Positions 54,861 through 64,000 of a stretch of 64,000 nucleotides of DNA are shown here, piece after piece. Within the stretch, counting starts at the first letter, position 1. Every line of letters begins with the position of its first letter. The stretch is from positions 1 to 64,000 of the forward strand of contig NZ_JAAXYH010000009.1 in NCBI RefSeq assembly GCF_012911865.1, given 5' to 3'. The stretch comes from Shewanella salipaludis. Its GTDB lineage: Bacteria > Pseudomonadota > Gammaproteobacteria > Enterobacterales > Shewanellaceae. The notes under the pieces are model-generated. The model did not search any database and was not told where the DNA came from. It saw only the letters and a program-made list of their open reading frames with translations. The translations under genes were made by a program, and so were the position numbers.

Positions 54861-55805
54861 TTGGATAAGATTTTTGTTGATGAAGCCGTCACCGAGTTGC
54901 GGACGATTGGCGATATGTTGCGTTGGGCCGTGAGTCGTTTCAACGATGCCAACATCTATTATGGCCATGGCACGGATAACGCCTGGGATGAAGCCATAGC
55001 CCTGGTGTTTCACGCCCTGCATCTGCCGGATGAACTGGGTCAGCAAGTGATCCACAGTAACCTGACCAGCAGCGAAAAACACAAGATTGTCGAGCTCATC
55101 ATCCGCCGGGTGCGCGAACGTCTGCCGGTGCCTTATCTTACCAACAAGGCCAGGTTCGCCGGGTTGGAATTCTTCGTCGATGAAAGGGTGTTGGTACCAC
55201 GCTCACCCATAGCCGAGATGATCGCCAACCGTTTCGGCCCCTGGTTGTATAACAAGCCGGTTCATCGCATTCTGGATCTCTGCACCGGCAGCGGCTGCAT
55301 CGCCATCGCCTGCGCCTATGAATTTGAGGATGCCGAAGTCGATGCGCTGGATATCAGTGAAGATGCATTGGATGTGGCGCAGATCAACGTCGAGACCTTA
55401 GGCGTGATGGATAGGGTCTATCCCATCCAGTCCGACTTGTTTTCCGCCATCCCCAAGGGACCCCAGTACGATCTCATCGTCTCCAATCCCCCTTATGTGG
55501 ATGCGCAGGACATAGACGAGATGCCGGACGAGTATCATCATGAACCCGCCATAGGTTTGGCTTCCGGCCGTGACGGCCTGGATTTGACCAAGCGCATTCT
55601 CGCCAATGCCGCCGACTACCTGACGCCAACAGGTTTGCTGGTGGTGGAAGTGGGCAATTCCATGGTGCATCTGATCGAGCAATACCCCGAAGTGCCCTTC
55701 ACCTGGGTGAGCTTCGAACATGGCGGTGATGGGGTGTTCGTGTTGACCTATGATCAGCTAGTTGAAAATCAATCACTGTTCGCCATCTATAAAGATAGTG
55801 AATAA
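54861..55805 (+). CDS. prmB: 50S ribosomal protein L3 glutamine methyltransferase PrmB
   Basis: SAM-dependent N5-glutamine methyltransferase acting on ribosomal protein L3. The catalytic NPPY motif ([12 protein letters not shown]), SAM motif [14 protein letters not shown] and the end motif LVVEVGNSM are visible. 314 aa from TTG 54861, which has GGGAG in front; no better start is in frame. 93 bases ahead of aroC, with a GC-rich hairpin between. Confidence 0.94.
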   Translation: MDKIFVDEAVTELRTIGDMLRWAVSRFNDANIYYGHGTDNAWDEAIALVFHALHLPDELGQQVIHSNLTSSEKHKIVELIIRRVRERLPVPYLTNKARFAGLEFFVDERVLVPRSPIAEMIANRFGPWLYNKPVHRILDLCTGSGCIAIACAYEFEDAEVDALDISEDALDVAQINVETLGVMDRVYPIQSDLFSAIPKGPQYDLIVSNPPYVDAQDIDEMPDEYHHEPAIGLASGRDGLDLTKRILANAADYLTPTGLLVVEVGNSMVHLIEQYPEVPFTWVSFEHGGDGVFVLTYDQLVENQSLFAIYKDSE

Positions 55806-55811
55806 TACCAG

Positions 55812-55835
55812 GCCCGTCGGTTGCGGCCGACGGGC
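55812..55835 (+). terminator. GC-rich hairpin between prmB and aroC
   Basis: GCCCGTCGG (55812-55820), TTGCGG, CCGACGGGC (55827-55835). Lacks a clear T tract; may attenuate rather than stop transcription. Confidence 0.4.
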
Positions 55836-55898
55836 TTGGCGTCCGGCCCGGGGCCGTGACTTGGGGTGTTAAGTTTATAATCTGAGGTGTACAAACGG

Positions 55899-56993
55899 AT
55901 GTCGGGAAACAGTATTGGTCAGAACTTTGTAGTGACAACCTTCGGTGAGAGTCACGGTGTGGCATTGGGATGCATCATAGACGGTTGCCCTCCGGGGTTG
56001 GCACTGACCGAAGCCGACATGCAGCAGGATCTCGACCGCCGCCGCCCTGGTACCTCACGCTATACCACGGCCAGGCGTGAGCCGGACCAGGTCAGGGTGC
56101 TTTCCGGGGTATTCGAGGGCAAGACCACGGGTACCTCCATAGGTTTGTTGATCGAAAATACCGATCAGCGCAGCCAGGACTACTCCAACATCAAAGACCT
56201 GTTCCGTCCGGGACACGCAGATTACACCTACCAGCAGAAATACGGCCTGCGCGACTATCGTGGCGGTGGGCGCTCATCCGCCCGTGAAACTGCCATGCGG
56301 GTGGCTGCCGGCGCAGTAGCGAAAAAATACCTCAAGCAAGTCCATGGCATAGACATCCACGGCTATATGTCGCAGCTCGGGCCCATCTGTGCCGAGCAGA
56401 TAGATTTGGCCCAGATAGAACAGAATGCCTTCTTCTTCCCCGATGCCAGCAAGCTGGCGGCGCTGGACGAATACATGCGCGAGCTGAAAAAGTCCGGGGA
56501 TTCCATCGGCGCCAAGATCACTGTGATTGCCACTCGAGTGCCGGTCGGCCTGGGTGAGCCAGTGTTCGACAGGCTCGATGCCGACATAGCCCATGCCCTC
56601 ATGGGCATCAATGCAGTCAAAGGGGTCGAGATCGGCGATGGTTTCGCCGTGGTCAACCAGAAGGGCTCGGAGCATAGGGATCTGATGTCGCCACAGGGTT
56701 TCGAGTCCAACCATGCCGGTGGCATTCTGGGGGGGATCTCCTCGGGTCAGCCGATAGTGGCTCACATCGCACTCAAACCTACCTCCAGCATCAGCGTTCC
56801 GGGTCAGAGCATGACCGCCCAGGGGGAGACGGCCGAAGTCGTCACCAAGGGGCGTCACGATCCCTGTGTCGGGATCCGCGCCGTGCCCATAGCCGAAGCC
56901 ATGTTGGCCATAGTGCTGATGGACCACTTGCTGCGCCATAGGGCACAAAATCAGGACGTACAGAGTCAGACTCCAGTCATCGGAATGCGTTAA
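55899..56993 (+). CDS. aroC: Chorismate synthase AroC
   Basis: Last step of the shikimate pathway, EPSP to chorismate, FMN-dependent. Signatures are [56 protein letters not shown] and [21 protein letters not shown]. 364 aa from the ATG at 55899 ([10 protein letters not shown]); the frame begins 12 bases earlier at a GTG. The stop overlaps the MFS start (TAATG). Confidence 0.96.
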   Translation: MSGNSIGQNFVVTTFGESHGVALGCIIDGCPPGLALTEADMQQDLDRRRPGTSRYTTARREPDQVRVLSGVFEGKTTGTSIGLLIENTDQRSQDYSNIKDLFRPGHADYTYQQKYGLRDYRGGGRSSARETAMRVAAGAVAKKYLKQVHGIDIHGYMSQLGPICAEQIDLAQIEQNAFFFPDASKLAALDEYMRELKKSGDSIGAKITVIATRVPVGLGEPVFDRLDADIAHALMGINAVKGVEIGDGFAVVNQKGSEHRDLMSPQGFESNHAGGILGGISSGQPIVAHIALKPTSSISVPGQSMTAQGETAEVVTKGRHDPCVGIRAVPIAEAMLAIVLMDHLLRHRAQNQDVQSQTPVIGMR

Positions 56994-58159
56994 TGGCCGC
57001 GATAGTCAACACCGAGCGGCAATTGCGCTGGCTCCGTGCCTGTTATTTCTTTTTCTTCTCGATTCTCGGCGTCATGGTGCCCTATTTGGGGGTATTCTTC
57101 GAGAATCGCGGTTTCAACGCCCAGGAGATTGGCTTCCTGCTCGCCATTTTGATGGCGACCCGCATCATAGCGCCCAATGTCTGGGCCAGGGTCGCAGACC
57201 GCAGCGGGATGCGCGCCGAGCTGATAAAACTGGGCGCGGCAGCGGCGGCCATCAGTTATCTGACCTTCTTCTATCACGGCGGTTTCTGGTATCTGGCCAT
57301 CAGCCTGGCGGTCTATACCTTCTTCTGGAATGCCATTCTGGCCCAGCTGGAGGTCATCACCCTGGAAACCCTGGGCGAAAATGCCGGCCGTTACGGCAGC
57401 ATTCGCAGTTGGGGCAGCGGCGGCTATATCTGCCTGGTGGTGGGTGGCGGCTTCGCCATAGGCCACTGGGGCCCCGAGGTTTTGCCTTTCATCGGCATGG
57501 CATTATTCATCGGCATGTTGGCCAGCGCCTTGCCGCTGCCCGCCGATCGTGCCTCGGTACAGCGGGCGACCGAGCGCAGCAAGCTCAACTGGGATAAGTC
57601 CCTGCTGTGGTTTCTGTTGTCGGCCCTGTTGCTGCAGATGAGCGCCGGCCCTTTTTACGGTTTCTTCGTTCTGTACCTTAAGCAGGCGGGCTATTCCGAG
57701 GCCATTGCCGGGCTGTTCGTCGCCCTCGGGGTGGTGGCCGAAATTGTCATGTTCCTGTTTGCCCCCAGATTATTGAGTCGCCATGGGGTCAAGGCCTTGC
57801 TGGTGCTCAGCATAGGCCTGACTGCGCTGCGCTGGCTATTGGTAGCCTTTGGCGTCGACAGCATCTTGTGGCTGGGGCTGAGTCAGCTGCTGCATGCCTT
57901 CACCTTCGGCCTGACCCATGCCGCCTCTATCCAGTTTGTGCATCGGCACTTCGAGGTGAGCCATCGCAGTCAGGGCCAGGCCTTGTATGCCAGCCTGAGT
58001 TTCGGTGTCGGCGGTGCCTTGGGCACTTGGCTCTGTGGCCTGATCTGGGGCGATGGCTCGGGCGCCGTCTGGAGCTGGGTCTTCGCCGCCGCTTGTGCCG
58101 CTGCGTCCATGCTGGCGGTGCTGGCTATCCCCGATAGCCAGGATAAGAGGCCCAGGTGA
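56993..58159 (+). CDS. MFS transporter, PPP/HcaT-like family
   Basis: 388-aa inner-membrane protein with about 12 hydrophobic segments. It resembles the MFS_1-like/3-phenylpropionate transporter group (LRACYFFFFSILGVMVPYLGVFFENRGFNAQEIGFLLA, GSIRSWGSGGYI). Substrate unknown. It is translationally coupled to aroC, but this may reflect position only. Ends 65 bases before the ATP-NAD kinase-like gene. Confidence 0.88.
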   Translation: MAAIVNTERQLRWLRACYFFFFSILGVMVPYLGVFFENRGFNAQEIGFLLAILMATRIIAPNVWARVADRSGMRAELIKLGAAAAAISYLTFFYHGGFWYLAISLAVYTFFWNAILAQLEVITLETLGENAGRYGSIRSWGSGGYICLVVGGGFAIGHWGPEVLPFIGMALFIGMLASALPLPADRASVQRATERSKLNWDKSLLWFLLSALLLQMSAGPFYGFFVLYLKQAGYSEAIAGLFVALGVVAEIVMFLFAPRLLSRHGVKALLVLSIGLTALRWLLVAFGVDSILWLGLSQLLHAFTFGLTHAASIQFVHRHFEVSHRSQGQALYASLSFGVGGALGTWLCGLIWGDGSGAVWSWVFAAACAAASMLAVLAIPDSQDKRPR

Positions 58160-58224
58160 TCATCATGTCCGCTGGGCACTGACCATGTTGTCGTAGTAAG
58201 AATATTCACGTGAAGAGGTAAATC

Positions 58225-59385
58225 ATGACGGTACGCTTTCGTTTGGGGTTGCTCATCAATCCCCTGGCCGGTTTAGGCGGCAGTGTTGGTCTCAAGGGCA
58301 GTGACGGCGTAGCCGCGGATGCCTTGGCACTGGGGGCCAGCCCCAAGGCGCCGTTGCGGATGGCACAGGCGCTGGAGATGGTCAGGGATTATAGTGCCGA
58401 ACTGGAAATCGTGACCGCCTCCGGGGACATGGGTGAAACCGTGGCCAGGGAGCTGGGATTCAAGGTCCGCGTGGTCTACCAAAGTCCGGAGCATACCCAG
58501 GCCGACGATACCCAGGCGTTGGTGCGGGCCTTGGCGGCCGAGCCCTTGGATCTCCTGTTGTTCGCCGGTGGCGATGGCACGGCTCGGGACGTGTATGCCG
58601 TGGTGGACGAGCACTTGCCCGTGCTTGGGGTGCCGGCCGGCGTGAAAATACACTCGGGTGTCTATGGCATCACCCCCAAGGCGGCGGGCCTGGTGGTCAA
58701 GATGTTGCTCGACGGCGAGCTGGTCAGCCTGATGCAGGCCGACGTGATGGATATCGACGAAGTGGCTTTCAGGCAAGGCAATGTCAGGGCCAAACGCTAT
58801 GGCGAGATGCTGGTACCGGCCGAGCCCAGATATGTGCAGGCGGTGAAGATGGGTGGCAAGGAAGTCGATGAGATGGTGCTCGCCGATATCGCCGCCGACG
58901 TGATAGAGCAGATGAATGATGAATATTACATCATGGGCTCTGGCAGCACGGTCGCCGCCGTGATGCAGGAACTTGGCATAGACAATACCTTACTCGGCGT
59001 CGATGTCATCCAGAATCAACAGCTTATTGGCGCAGATTTAACCGCGGACGCCCTGCTTGAGCTTACAGAACATCAAGCCACCAAGTTGGTCATCACCCTC
59101 ATAGGAGGGCAGGGGCATATCCTGGGGCGGGGCAATCAGCAGCTGTCACCGGCGCTTATCCGCCGTATCGGCAGAGACAACATTATCATTCTGGCGACAA
59201 AATCTAAGCTGAAAGCACTTGAAGGACGACCGCTAATTGTGGATAGTGGCGACCCTGAATTAGATAGTGAGCTTGGCGGCTACTATAAAATTGTCACCGG
59301 GTACCATGATTATGTGATGTATCAGGTGGGCAACCCGGATCTTGTGGACAGTGACAACAGCGTGGAGAGTGGCAACCAATGTTAG
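58225..59385 (+). CDS. ATP-NAD kinase family protein (COG3199/AcoX-like)
   Basis: 386 aa soluble protein of the NAD-kinase-like superfamily. Signatures are LLINPLAGLGGSVGLKGSDG at the start, the GGDGTARD motif (LLFAGGDGTARDVY) of diacylglycerol and NAD kinases, and GVPAGVKIHSGVYGITP. The substrate is not established for this branch. AGAGGT stands before the ATG. Its stop overlaps the yfcL start by seven bases, so the two are co-translated. Confidence 0.85.
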   Translation: MTVRFRLGLLINPLAGLGGSVGLKGSDGVAADALALGASPKAPLRMAQALEMVRDYSAELEIVTASGDMGETVARELGFKVRVVYQSPEHTQADDTQALVRALAAEPLDLLLFAGGDGTARDVYAVVDEHLPVLGVPAGVKIHSGVYGITPKAAGLVVKMLLDGELVSLMQADVMDIDEVAFRQGNVRAKRYGEMLVPAEPRYVQAVKMGGKEVDEMVLADIAADVIEQMNDEYYIMGSGSTVAAVMQELGIDNTLLGVDVIQNQQLIGADLTADALLELTEHQATKLVITLIGGQGHILGRGNQQLSPALIRRIGRDNIIILATKSKLKALEGRPLIVDSGDPELDSELGGYYKIVTGYHDYVMYQVGNPDLVDSDNSVESGNQC

Positions 59386-59648
59386 AGAAATACGAGAGCG
59401 CCTTGGAGCAATGGATCACCAGTGTGGTCGGCGAAGGGGACGATGACGCCCTGTTTGCCTGCGGCTATCTGCAGGGCCATGTGGCCGTGGTATTGGCACA
59501 GCTGGAAACCGACGGGAGCAGCGATCTGGCAGCCCTTGAACTCAAGATGATCGATTGCCTCGAGCTCGCCAACCGGGAGCTCAATGACGCTGACTATGGC
59601 TTGGTCGAGCAGGCCTGGGCCCAACTGCGCCAACGTATCGCCGCTTGA
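59379..59648 (+). CDS. yfcL: YfcL family protein
   Basis: 89-aa acidic, helical cytoplasmic protein (LEKYESALEQWITSVV, LFACGYLQGHVAVVLAQLE). Member of a family of unknown function that in E. coli lies near aroC and mnmC. Overlaps the preceding gene by seven bases. Confidence 0.85.
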   Translation: MLEKYESALEQWITSVVGEGDDDALFACGYLQGHVAVVLAQLETDGSSDLAALELKMIDCLELANRELNDADYGLVEQAWAQLRQRIAA

Positions 59649-59685
59649 ACATCGCGACCATATTCACTCATACGGGCCTGTGATA

Positions 59686-60219
59686 ATGAACAAACCCCAT
59701 GTCAGCATAGGCCTGGTCAACCCCAAGACCCCGGTGAACGTCGACGGCATCATGCGTGCCAGTGGCTGTTATCGGGTCGATTCAGTGTTTTATACCGGCA
59801 GGCGCTACGAGTTGGCGGCCAAGTCGGGAGAGGCGCAGTATCAGGTCGACACCAAGGCGGCGGCCAAGCGCATTCCACTGACGGGGGTGAACTGCCTGTT
59901 GGAGCACATGCCTGCCAATGCCAAGCTTATCTGTGTCGACTTGGTGGAAGGGGCGACGCCGTTACCCGAGTTCGAACATCCGCAGAATGCCTTCTATGTG
60001 TTTGGCCCAGAGGACGGCACCATAGGTCAGCAGCTGATAGACAGGGCCGATGCCGTGGTCTATGTGCCAACGGTCGGCTGCATGAACCTGGCCGCCTCGG
60101 TCAACGTGCTCTTATACGACAGGTTGGCCAAGTCCAGTCAGATGATCGCCGGCGATGCCCTCATTCGCCAGAGCCGCGACAACAACAACAGAGTCAGGGT
60201 CAAGCCGCAACGCGCATGA
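59686..60219 (+). CDS. SpoU-type (TrmH/SPOUT) RNA methyltransferase
   Basis: 177 aa. SPOUT fold with knot motifs GLVNPKTPVNVDGIMRAS (motif 1), AFYVFGPEDGTIGQ (motif 2) and VYVPTVGCMNLAASVNVLLY (motif 3), the SAM-binding trefoil. No RNA-binding extension. The target RNA is unknown. The start is ATG 59686; an open frame further up overlaps yfcL and is not credible. Probably in the yfcL transcript. Confidence 0.88.
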   Translation: MNKPHVSIGLVNPKTPVNVDGIMRASGCYRVDSVFYTGRRYELAAKSGEAQYQVDTKAAAKRIPLTGVNCLLEHMPANAKLICVDLVEGATPLPEFEHPQNAFYVFGPEDGTIGQQLIDRADAVVYVPTVGCMNLAASVNVLLYDRLAKSSQMIAGDALIRQSRDNNNRVRVKPQRA

Positions 60220-60233
60220 GTGCCCATTGGCGC

Positions 60234-62366
60234 TTAGAGCGCCTTGCCCTTGAGCAACTTGCGCATCCACATGCGGTTGGGATTGAGCAGCGCCAGGCTG
60301 GGGTAATCCAGCGGCGGGATCTCACCACATAACTGGGCCGCCAGGCATTCGGCCGCCAGTGGCCCTGAGCTTAAGCCGCGTGAGCCCAGCCCACCCAGCA
60401 CATAGAGACCCGTATGTATCGGCGCCGGCCTGGTCTGCCATTGGTGTTGCGAGTCATGGCGCCGCTCATTGGTGTGCTCTTGTTGCCCGTAGGCGGCGAG
60501 AATCGCCTCCACATCCGGTGCGCAGCCCATCATGGGGAAATGATCCCGGGTGACCATACGCACTCCAACCCTGGCCGCATGGCCGCGGATATCCATTTCC
60601 TCTACCCAAGGCTTGTTGCCGTAACTGTGCTGCATTTTATGCAGGTTTTCCAATTGCTCCGCCGGGCTGTAGTCCAGGTTGGGGGCATCTTTGACATAGC
60701 TGGCACCCATGCAGTGGAAGTTGTCGTCGAGTGGCGTCAGGTAACCGTTGGCACAGAGCACGGTCGCCAACTTACTCAGCTTGGGACGGCCGGGAATATG
60801 GCTGACCTGACCGCGAAAACCGCTGATCTGTAATGACTTTGTCTGTTCGAGTCGGGTCAGCTGAGCGCCGCCGGCCAGGATGACCCGGGCGAAGGGGCCA
60901 AAGGTGTGTCTGTGTGAGTGCAGATACCAGGCCGCATCCTTATATTCCAGCCGCTGGATCTCTGTGTTCAGTCTTTGTTCGACCCGGGCCAGGCGCGCCG
61001 CCTGTGCCAGCGCCGCCCGGGTGTATTGCGCCGGACTGACCCAGCCCCCCAAGGGATAAAAAAAGCCGGCCTTGTCCAGGCTCACTTTGGCTATGGCATT
61101 GGCCTCGGTTGCTGTGACGGCTGTGGCGATTTCCGCCGGCCAGTCCTGGCCCTGGATTATCTTGTCCAACCTGGCCTGGCTGCGGTCATCGTGCCCGGTT
61201 TGCAGCACACCGCAAAAATCATGGGCTATGGGATAACCTGCATCCAGCAGCTGCTGCAAACGGCGGCGGCTGAAGAGAAAGGCCTGTTGGAAGAAACGGC
61301 TCAGCGGGCCATTTTCCGGCGTCAGCAGCGGGTAGATGGCGCCTTGCTTGTTGCCCGATGCGCCCTGGGCCAGGGCGGCATCCTGACAGAATAGGGTCAG
61401 CGGTTGGCCGCGTTCGGCCAGGGATAACGCCAGGTGGGCGCTGGCGAGCCCGCCCCCTATGATGGCTATGGGGGAATGGGATGGCCCGGCCGTCGGCAGG
61501 GGGCAGAAGCCCTGGTGCGTTCGGGTTTGATGTCTGAGGGCCCGGCGCTCCTGCAGGGCGATGGTATCCTGGCCTGGGTCGCTTGCCGGCATTGGTGTTG
61601 GCTCAGGCGCGTCGGGGGCCAGAGCCTGGGACACCTGGGCTATGTCGACCAGGGCGAAGCCGGTTTTTCTGGCCAAGCCGGCCAAATCAGCCAGCCCTGT
61701 GGCTGGAGAGGATGCCGGCCCGGCGGCATGCCATAGCCTGGCGTCATCGCGGCTGACCCTGGCCATCTGCCACAACAGTTTCTCGTGCCGGTTTGAGTCC
61801 AGGCATTGGGGATGGATAAACCACTCATGTATGAGCCCGGTATCTTGCACCGCCAGCGTGGACAGGGAAGCGAGCAAGGGGCCGAAATGCAGATCGACAA
61901 TGAAGCGGCCGTCATCAAAACTTAATCTCTGGCAGCCTATAATCCTTGCGGGACAGGCCCTGATGAACTGCTCGGCCAGCGGCGACCAGGGGTGAGGCTC
62001 TTGTCCAGCGGCGGCCGGCGTGCGCTCCGTGGCTAGGATGCCGGCATCTTCCCAGTGCCGTTGCAGCCAGGTGGCGTCTATGGCCTCGGATTCAAATACC
62101 GCCAGCTGCAGACGCGCGTTTGTCTTCAGTTGGCGCTGCGCGTGCCACAGCCCCAGGAGTTCGTCCCCGGAACCCAGTCCCAATTGGGCTAACACCCGTG
62201 TTGGCATCTTGCTTTGCGCCTTGCCGGCCTTGGGCAACTGCTCGAGTAACCGGCGCCAAAATATGCCCATGCCGCTCTGTTCCCGGCGATAAGTTGCTGG
62301 ATAGACATGGGCGGGTTTGTTATGTTCGGGCTTATGATGGGTGGCTTTATCGGCTGGAACAGTCAA
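60234..62366 (-). CDS. mnmC: MnmC: FAD oxidase domain intact, N-terminal methyltransferase domain decayed
   Basis: Bifunctional tRNA wobble-uridine enzyme: the C-terminal FAD domain removes the carboxymethyl group (cmnm5 to nm5), the N-terminal SAM domain methylates to mnm5. 710 aa. The FAD part has IAIIGGGLASAHLALSLAERG (about residue 300), QGASGNKQGAIYPLL and the C-terminal GLGSRGLSSGPLAAE. The N-terminal part keeps a glycine-rich LGLGSGDELLGLWHAQ in the SAM-loop position. The catalytic segment that reads WFLDGFAPAKNPDMW in E. coli reads WFIHPQCLDSNRHEKL, losing the DGFAPAKNP core. Start is a TTG at 62366 and is uncertain. Confidence 0.85.
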   Translation of the reverse strand: MTVPADKATHHKPEHNKPAHVYPATYRREQSGMGIFWRRLLEQLPKAGKAQSKMPTRVLAQLGLGSGDELLGLWHAQRQLKTNARLQLAVFESEAIDATWLQRHWEDAGILATERTPAAAGQEPHPWSPLAEQFIRACPARIIGCQRLSFDDGRFIVDLHFGPLLASLSTLAVQDTGLIHEWFIHPQCLDSNRHEKLLWQMARVSRDDARLWHAAGPASSPATGLADLAGLARKTGFALVDIAQVSQALAPDAPEPTPMPASDPGQDTIALQERRALRHQTRTHQGFCPLPTAGPSHSPIAIIGGGLASAHLALSLAERGQPLTLFCQDAALAQGASGNKQGAIYPLLTPENGPLSRFFQQAFLFSRRRLQQLLDAGYPIAHDFCGVLQTGHDDRSQARLDKIIQGQDWPAEIATAVTATEANAIAKVSLDKAGFFYPLGGWVSPAQYTRAALAQAARLARVEQRLNTEIQRLEYKDAAWYLHSHRHTFGPFARVILAGGAQLTRLEQTKSLQISGFRGQVSHIPGRPKLSKLATVLCANGYLTPLDDNFHCMGASYVKDAPNLDYSPAEQLENLHKMQHSYGNKPWVEEMDIRGHAARVGVRMVTRDHFPMMGCAPDVEAILAAYGQQEHTNERRHDSQHQWQTRPAPIHTGLYVLGGLGSRGLSSGPLAAECLAAQLCGEIPPLDYPSLALLNPNRMWMRKLLKGKAL

Positions 62367-62501
62367 AGCATTTTACTCTCGGTCGCATAATTGGCATTAT
62401 TTTACCTGCCTTTATGGAAAGCTGACCACTTAATTGCACTAAAGCAGATATTATTGGCTCAGTGAAAATAGGTACTACTTGTACAAAATGGATAAGCAGA
62501 A

Positions 62502-63713
62502 ATGAAAAGAGTCGTGATAACCGGAATTGGCGTTGTTTCAAGTATCGGTAATAACAAGCAAGAAGTGACAGATTCACTCAAAGCCGGACGCAGCGGTATT
62601 ACTCACTCAGATCAGTTTGAGGAGATGCAGCTTCGCAGCCAGGTATGGGGCAATATCAAGTTAAACCCAGCGGAGCTTATCGATCGCAAGGCGTTGCGTT
62701 TCATGGGCGATGCGGCAGCCTATGCCTATTTGGCGATGCAGGAAGCCATAGCCGATGCCAACCTGGTTGAAGAGCAATACTCCAACCCCAGAGTCGGGCT
62801 GATCGCCGGCACCGGCGGCGCTTCTTCATCCAATCAGGTACAAGCCGCCGATACCCTGCGCAGCAAAGGTGTCAAGCGCGTCGGTCCTTACATTGTCCCT
62901 CGTATCATGTCGAGCACCGCCAGTGCCTGTTTGGCCACGCCATTCAAGATCAAAGGCATGAACTATTCCATCAGTTCTGCCTGTGCCACCAGTGCGCACT
63001 GTATCGGCCATGCCGTCGAACTCATCCAGATGGGCAAGCAGGACATGGTATTTGCCGGTGGTGCCGAAGAAGTGGATTGGACCCTGACCATGGGATTCGA
63101 TGCCATGGGCGCCCTGTCGACCAAGTACAACGACACCCCTGAGAAAGCGTCCCGTACCTATGATGCCGACCGTGATGGTTTCGTGATCTCAGGTGGTGGC
63201 GGTATCGTAGTGGTCGAGGAATTGGAGCATGCCCTGGCTCGCGGCGCAAAAATCTACGCCGAAATCATAGGGTATGGCGCGTCATCCGACGGTTACGACA
63301 TGGTTGCACCATCGGGCGAAGGCGCAGTGCGCTGCATGCAGATGGCCATGGCCGATGTCGACACCCCCATAGATTATGTCAACACCCACGGCACTTCGAC
63401 TCCCGTCGGGGATGTGCGTGAACTCGAAGCCCTGCGTGCCGTCTTCGAAGACAAGGTGCCACCCATAGGTTCGACCAAGTCCATGACCGGGCATGCCTTG
63501 GGCGCCGCCGGGGTACATGAAGCCATCTACAGCCTGCTGATGATGGAAAATAACTTCATCGCCCCCAGCATCAACATAGATAACCTGGATGAGGCAGCCA
63601 AAGACATGCCTATCGTCAGGGAATATCGCGATACCGAATTGACCACAGTGATGAGCAACAGCTTCGGTTTCGGTGGCACCAACGCGACTCTGGTGATGCG
63701 TAAGTACAAATAA
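62502..63713 (+). CDS. fabB: 3-oxoacyl-[acyl-carrier-protein] synthase I FabB
   Basis: Condensing enzyme of fatty-acid elongation, needed for unsaturated fatty acids. 403 aa. Active-site Cys161 in [15 protein letters not shown], histidines in [11 protein letters not shown] and [15 protein letters not shown], and the C-terminal [13 protein letters not shown]. Start [17 protein letters not shown]. Divergent from mnmC with a 135-base gap, followed by a terminator and pdxB. Confidence 0.96.
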   Translation: MKRVVITGIGVVSSIGNNKQEVTDSLKAGRSGITHSDQFEEMQLRSQVWGNIKLNPAELIDRKALRFMGDAAAYAYLAMQEAIADANLVEEQYSNPRVGLIAGTGGASSSNQVQAADTLRSKGVKRVGPYIVPRIMSSTASACLATPFKIKGMNYSISSACATSAHCIGHAVELIQMGKQDMVFAGGAEEVDWTLTMGFDAMGALSTKYNDTPEKASRTYDADRDGFVISGGGGIVVVEELEHALARGAKIYAEIIGYGASSDGYDMVAPSGEGAVRCMQMAMADVDTPIDYVNTHGTSTPVGDVRELEALRAVFEDKVPPIGSTKSMTGHALGAAGVHEAIYSLLMMENNFIAPSINIDNLDEAAKDMPIVREYRDTELTTVMSNSFGFGGTNATLVMRKYK

Positions 63714-63741
63714 CAGATGGATGTTGCATCGACCAACCGAG

Positions 63742-63767
63742 AAGGGAAGCTTAGCTTCCCTTTTTTA
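63742..63767 (+). terminator. Terminator of fabB
   Basis: GGGAAGCT (63744-63751) and AGCTTCCC (63753-63760) followed by a T tract. Confidence 0.9.
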
Positions 63768-63880
63768 TTGCGCTTTTGGGGCCGTATTTGAGCCAGAGGC
63801 AAACGACCGGCAGGATTTTAACTCGCAAGCTTGCTAGAATGCCCGGCATCAATCGCCCATCCCTGTTTGCAGGACGTCAA

Positions 63881-64000
63881 ATGCTGATCCTTGTCGATGA
63901 AAATATGCCCTATGTCGAGCCCTTGTTCGCCGACTTGGGCGAGATAGTGGCGGTCAATGGCCGTAGCCTGACCCCGGAGCAAGTCAAAGATGCCGACATA
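63881..64000 (+). CDS. pdxB: Erythronate-4-phosphate dehydrogenase PdxB, 5' part only
   Basis: First 40 codons, cut by the window end. [20 protein letters not shown] and the following [15 protein letters not shown] match the start of PdxB, an NAD-dependent enzyme of pyridoxal phosphate synthesis. AGGA is 8 bases before the ATG. Confidence 0.85.
   Translation, partial: MLILVDENMPYVEPLFADLGEIVAVNGRSLTPEQVKDADI

Noticed and set aside
62415..62431. FadR-like half site (TGACCACTT) upstream of fabB
   Set aside because: Only one half resembles the consensus; the other half has almost no matching bases.

Overview
The window is a chromosomal segment of a gammaproteobacterium, most likely a Shewanella with fairly GC-rich DNA. 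This rests on gene content and order (queA-tgt-yajC-secD-secF, cheV, sstT, a Bat/MoxR cluster, fadIJ, sixA/smrB/prmB/aroC, mnmC/fabB/pdxB) and on the style of the proteins; no database was searched. Most of it is core chromosome, densely coded on both strands. There is no CRISPR array, prophage, insertion sequence or rRNA.

Layout. 1-200: tRNA-Glu and its terminator. 0.6-9.2 kb: an ABC exporter, an alkylation-repair pair (Ada/AlkA fusion plus a separate O6-alkylguanine methyltransferase), a DEAD-box helicase, a small phosphatase, cheV with a sigma-28-like promoter, and sstT. 9.4-11.5 kb: small hypothetical genes, rluA and acpH. 11.5-17.1 kb: queA, tgt, yajC, secD, secF (queuosine tRNA modification and protein export). 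17.2-19.8 kb: a DUF2007 zinc-ribbon protein, a rhodanese, a siroheme synthase with an odd C-terminus, and yaeQ. 19.9-22.3 kb: a large secreted subtilase. 22.8-28 kb: a four-gene unit (membrane-fusion protein, RND pump, DUF2892 membrane protein, exported rhodanese) behind a promoter bracketed by repeated AT-rich motifs. 28-32.5 kb: SIMPL protein, VOC protein, fadL, putP. 32.6-41.1 kb: moxR, DUF58, DUF4381, batA, batB/C, batD, then an ECF sigma factor and a DUF3379 protein. 41.3-44.8 kb: fadI-fadJ with candidate PsrA and FadR sites.

44.9-53.5 kb interrupts the fadI-fadJ-sixA-smrB-prmB-aroC order known from E. coli. It holds a 66-aa membrane protein, a secreted protein made of twelve 13-residue repeats with an overlooked 38-aa ORF just downstream, a 1425-aa sensor/GGDEF/EAL protein whose sensor half is strikingly AT-rich, and an M16 protease. 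From 53.6 kb core order resumes: sixA, smrB, prmB, aroC, an MFS transporter, an ATP-NAD kinase-like protein, yfcL, a SpoU methyltransferase, mnmC (its methyltransferase half looks decayed), fabB and the start of pdxB.

Most interesting points: (1) the repeat protein with its downstream small ORF; (2) the RND/rhodanese operon and its operator-like promoter; (3) two bifunctional enzymes that each seem to carry a decayed methyltransferase domain (CysG-like, MnmC); (4) the compositionally split GGDEF/EAL protein; (5) candidate fatty-acid regulator sites before fadL and fadIJ.
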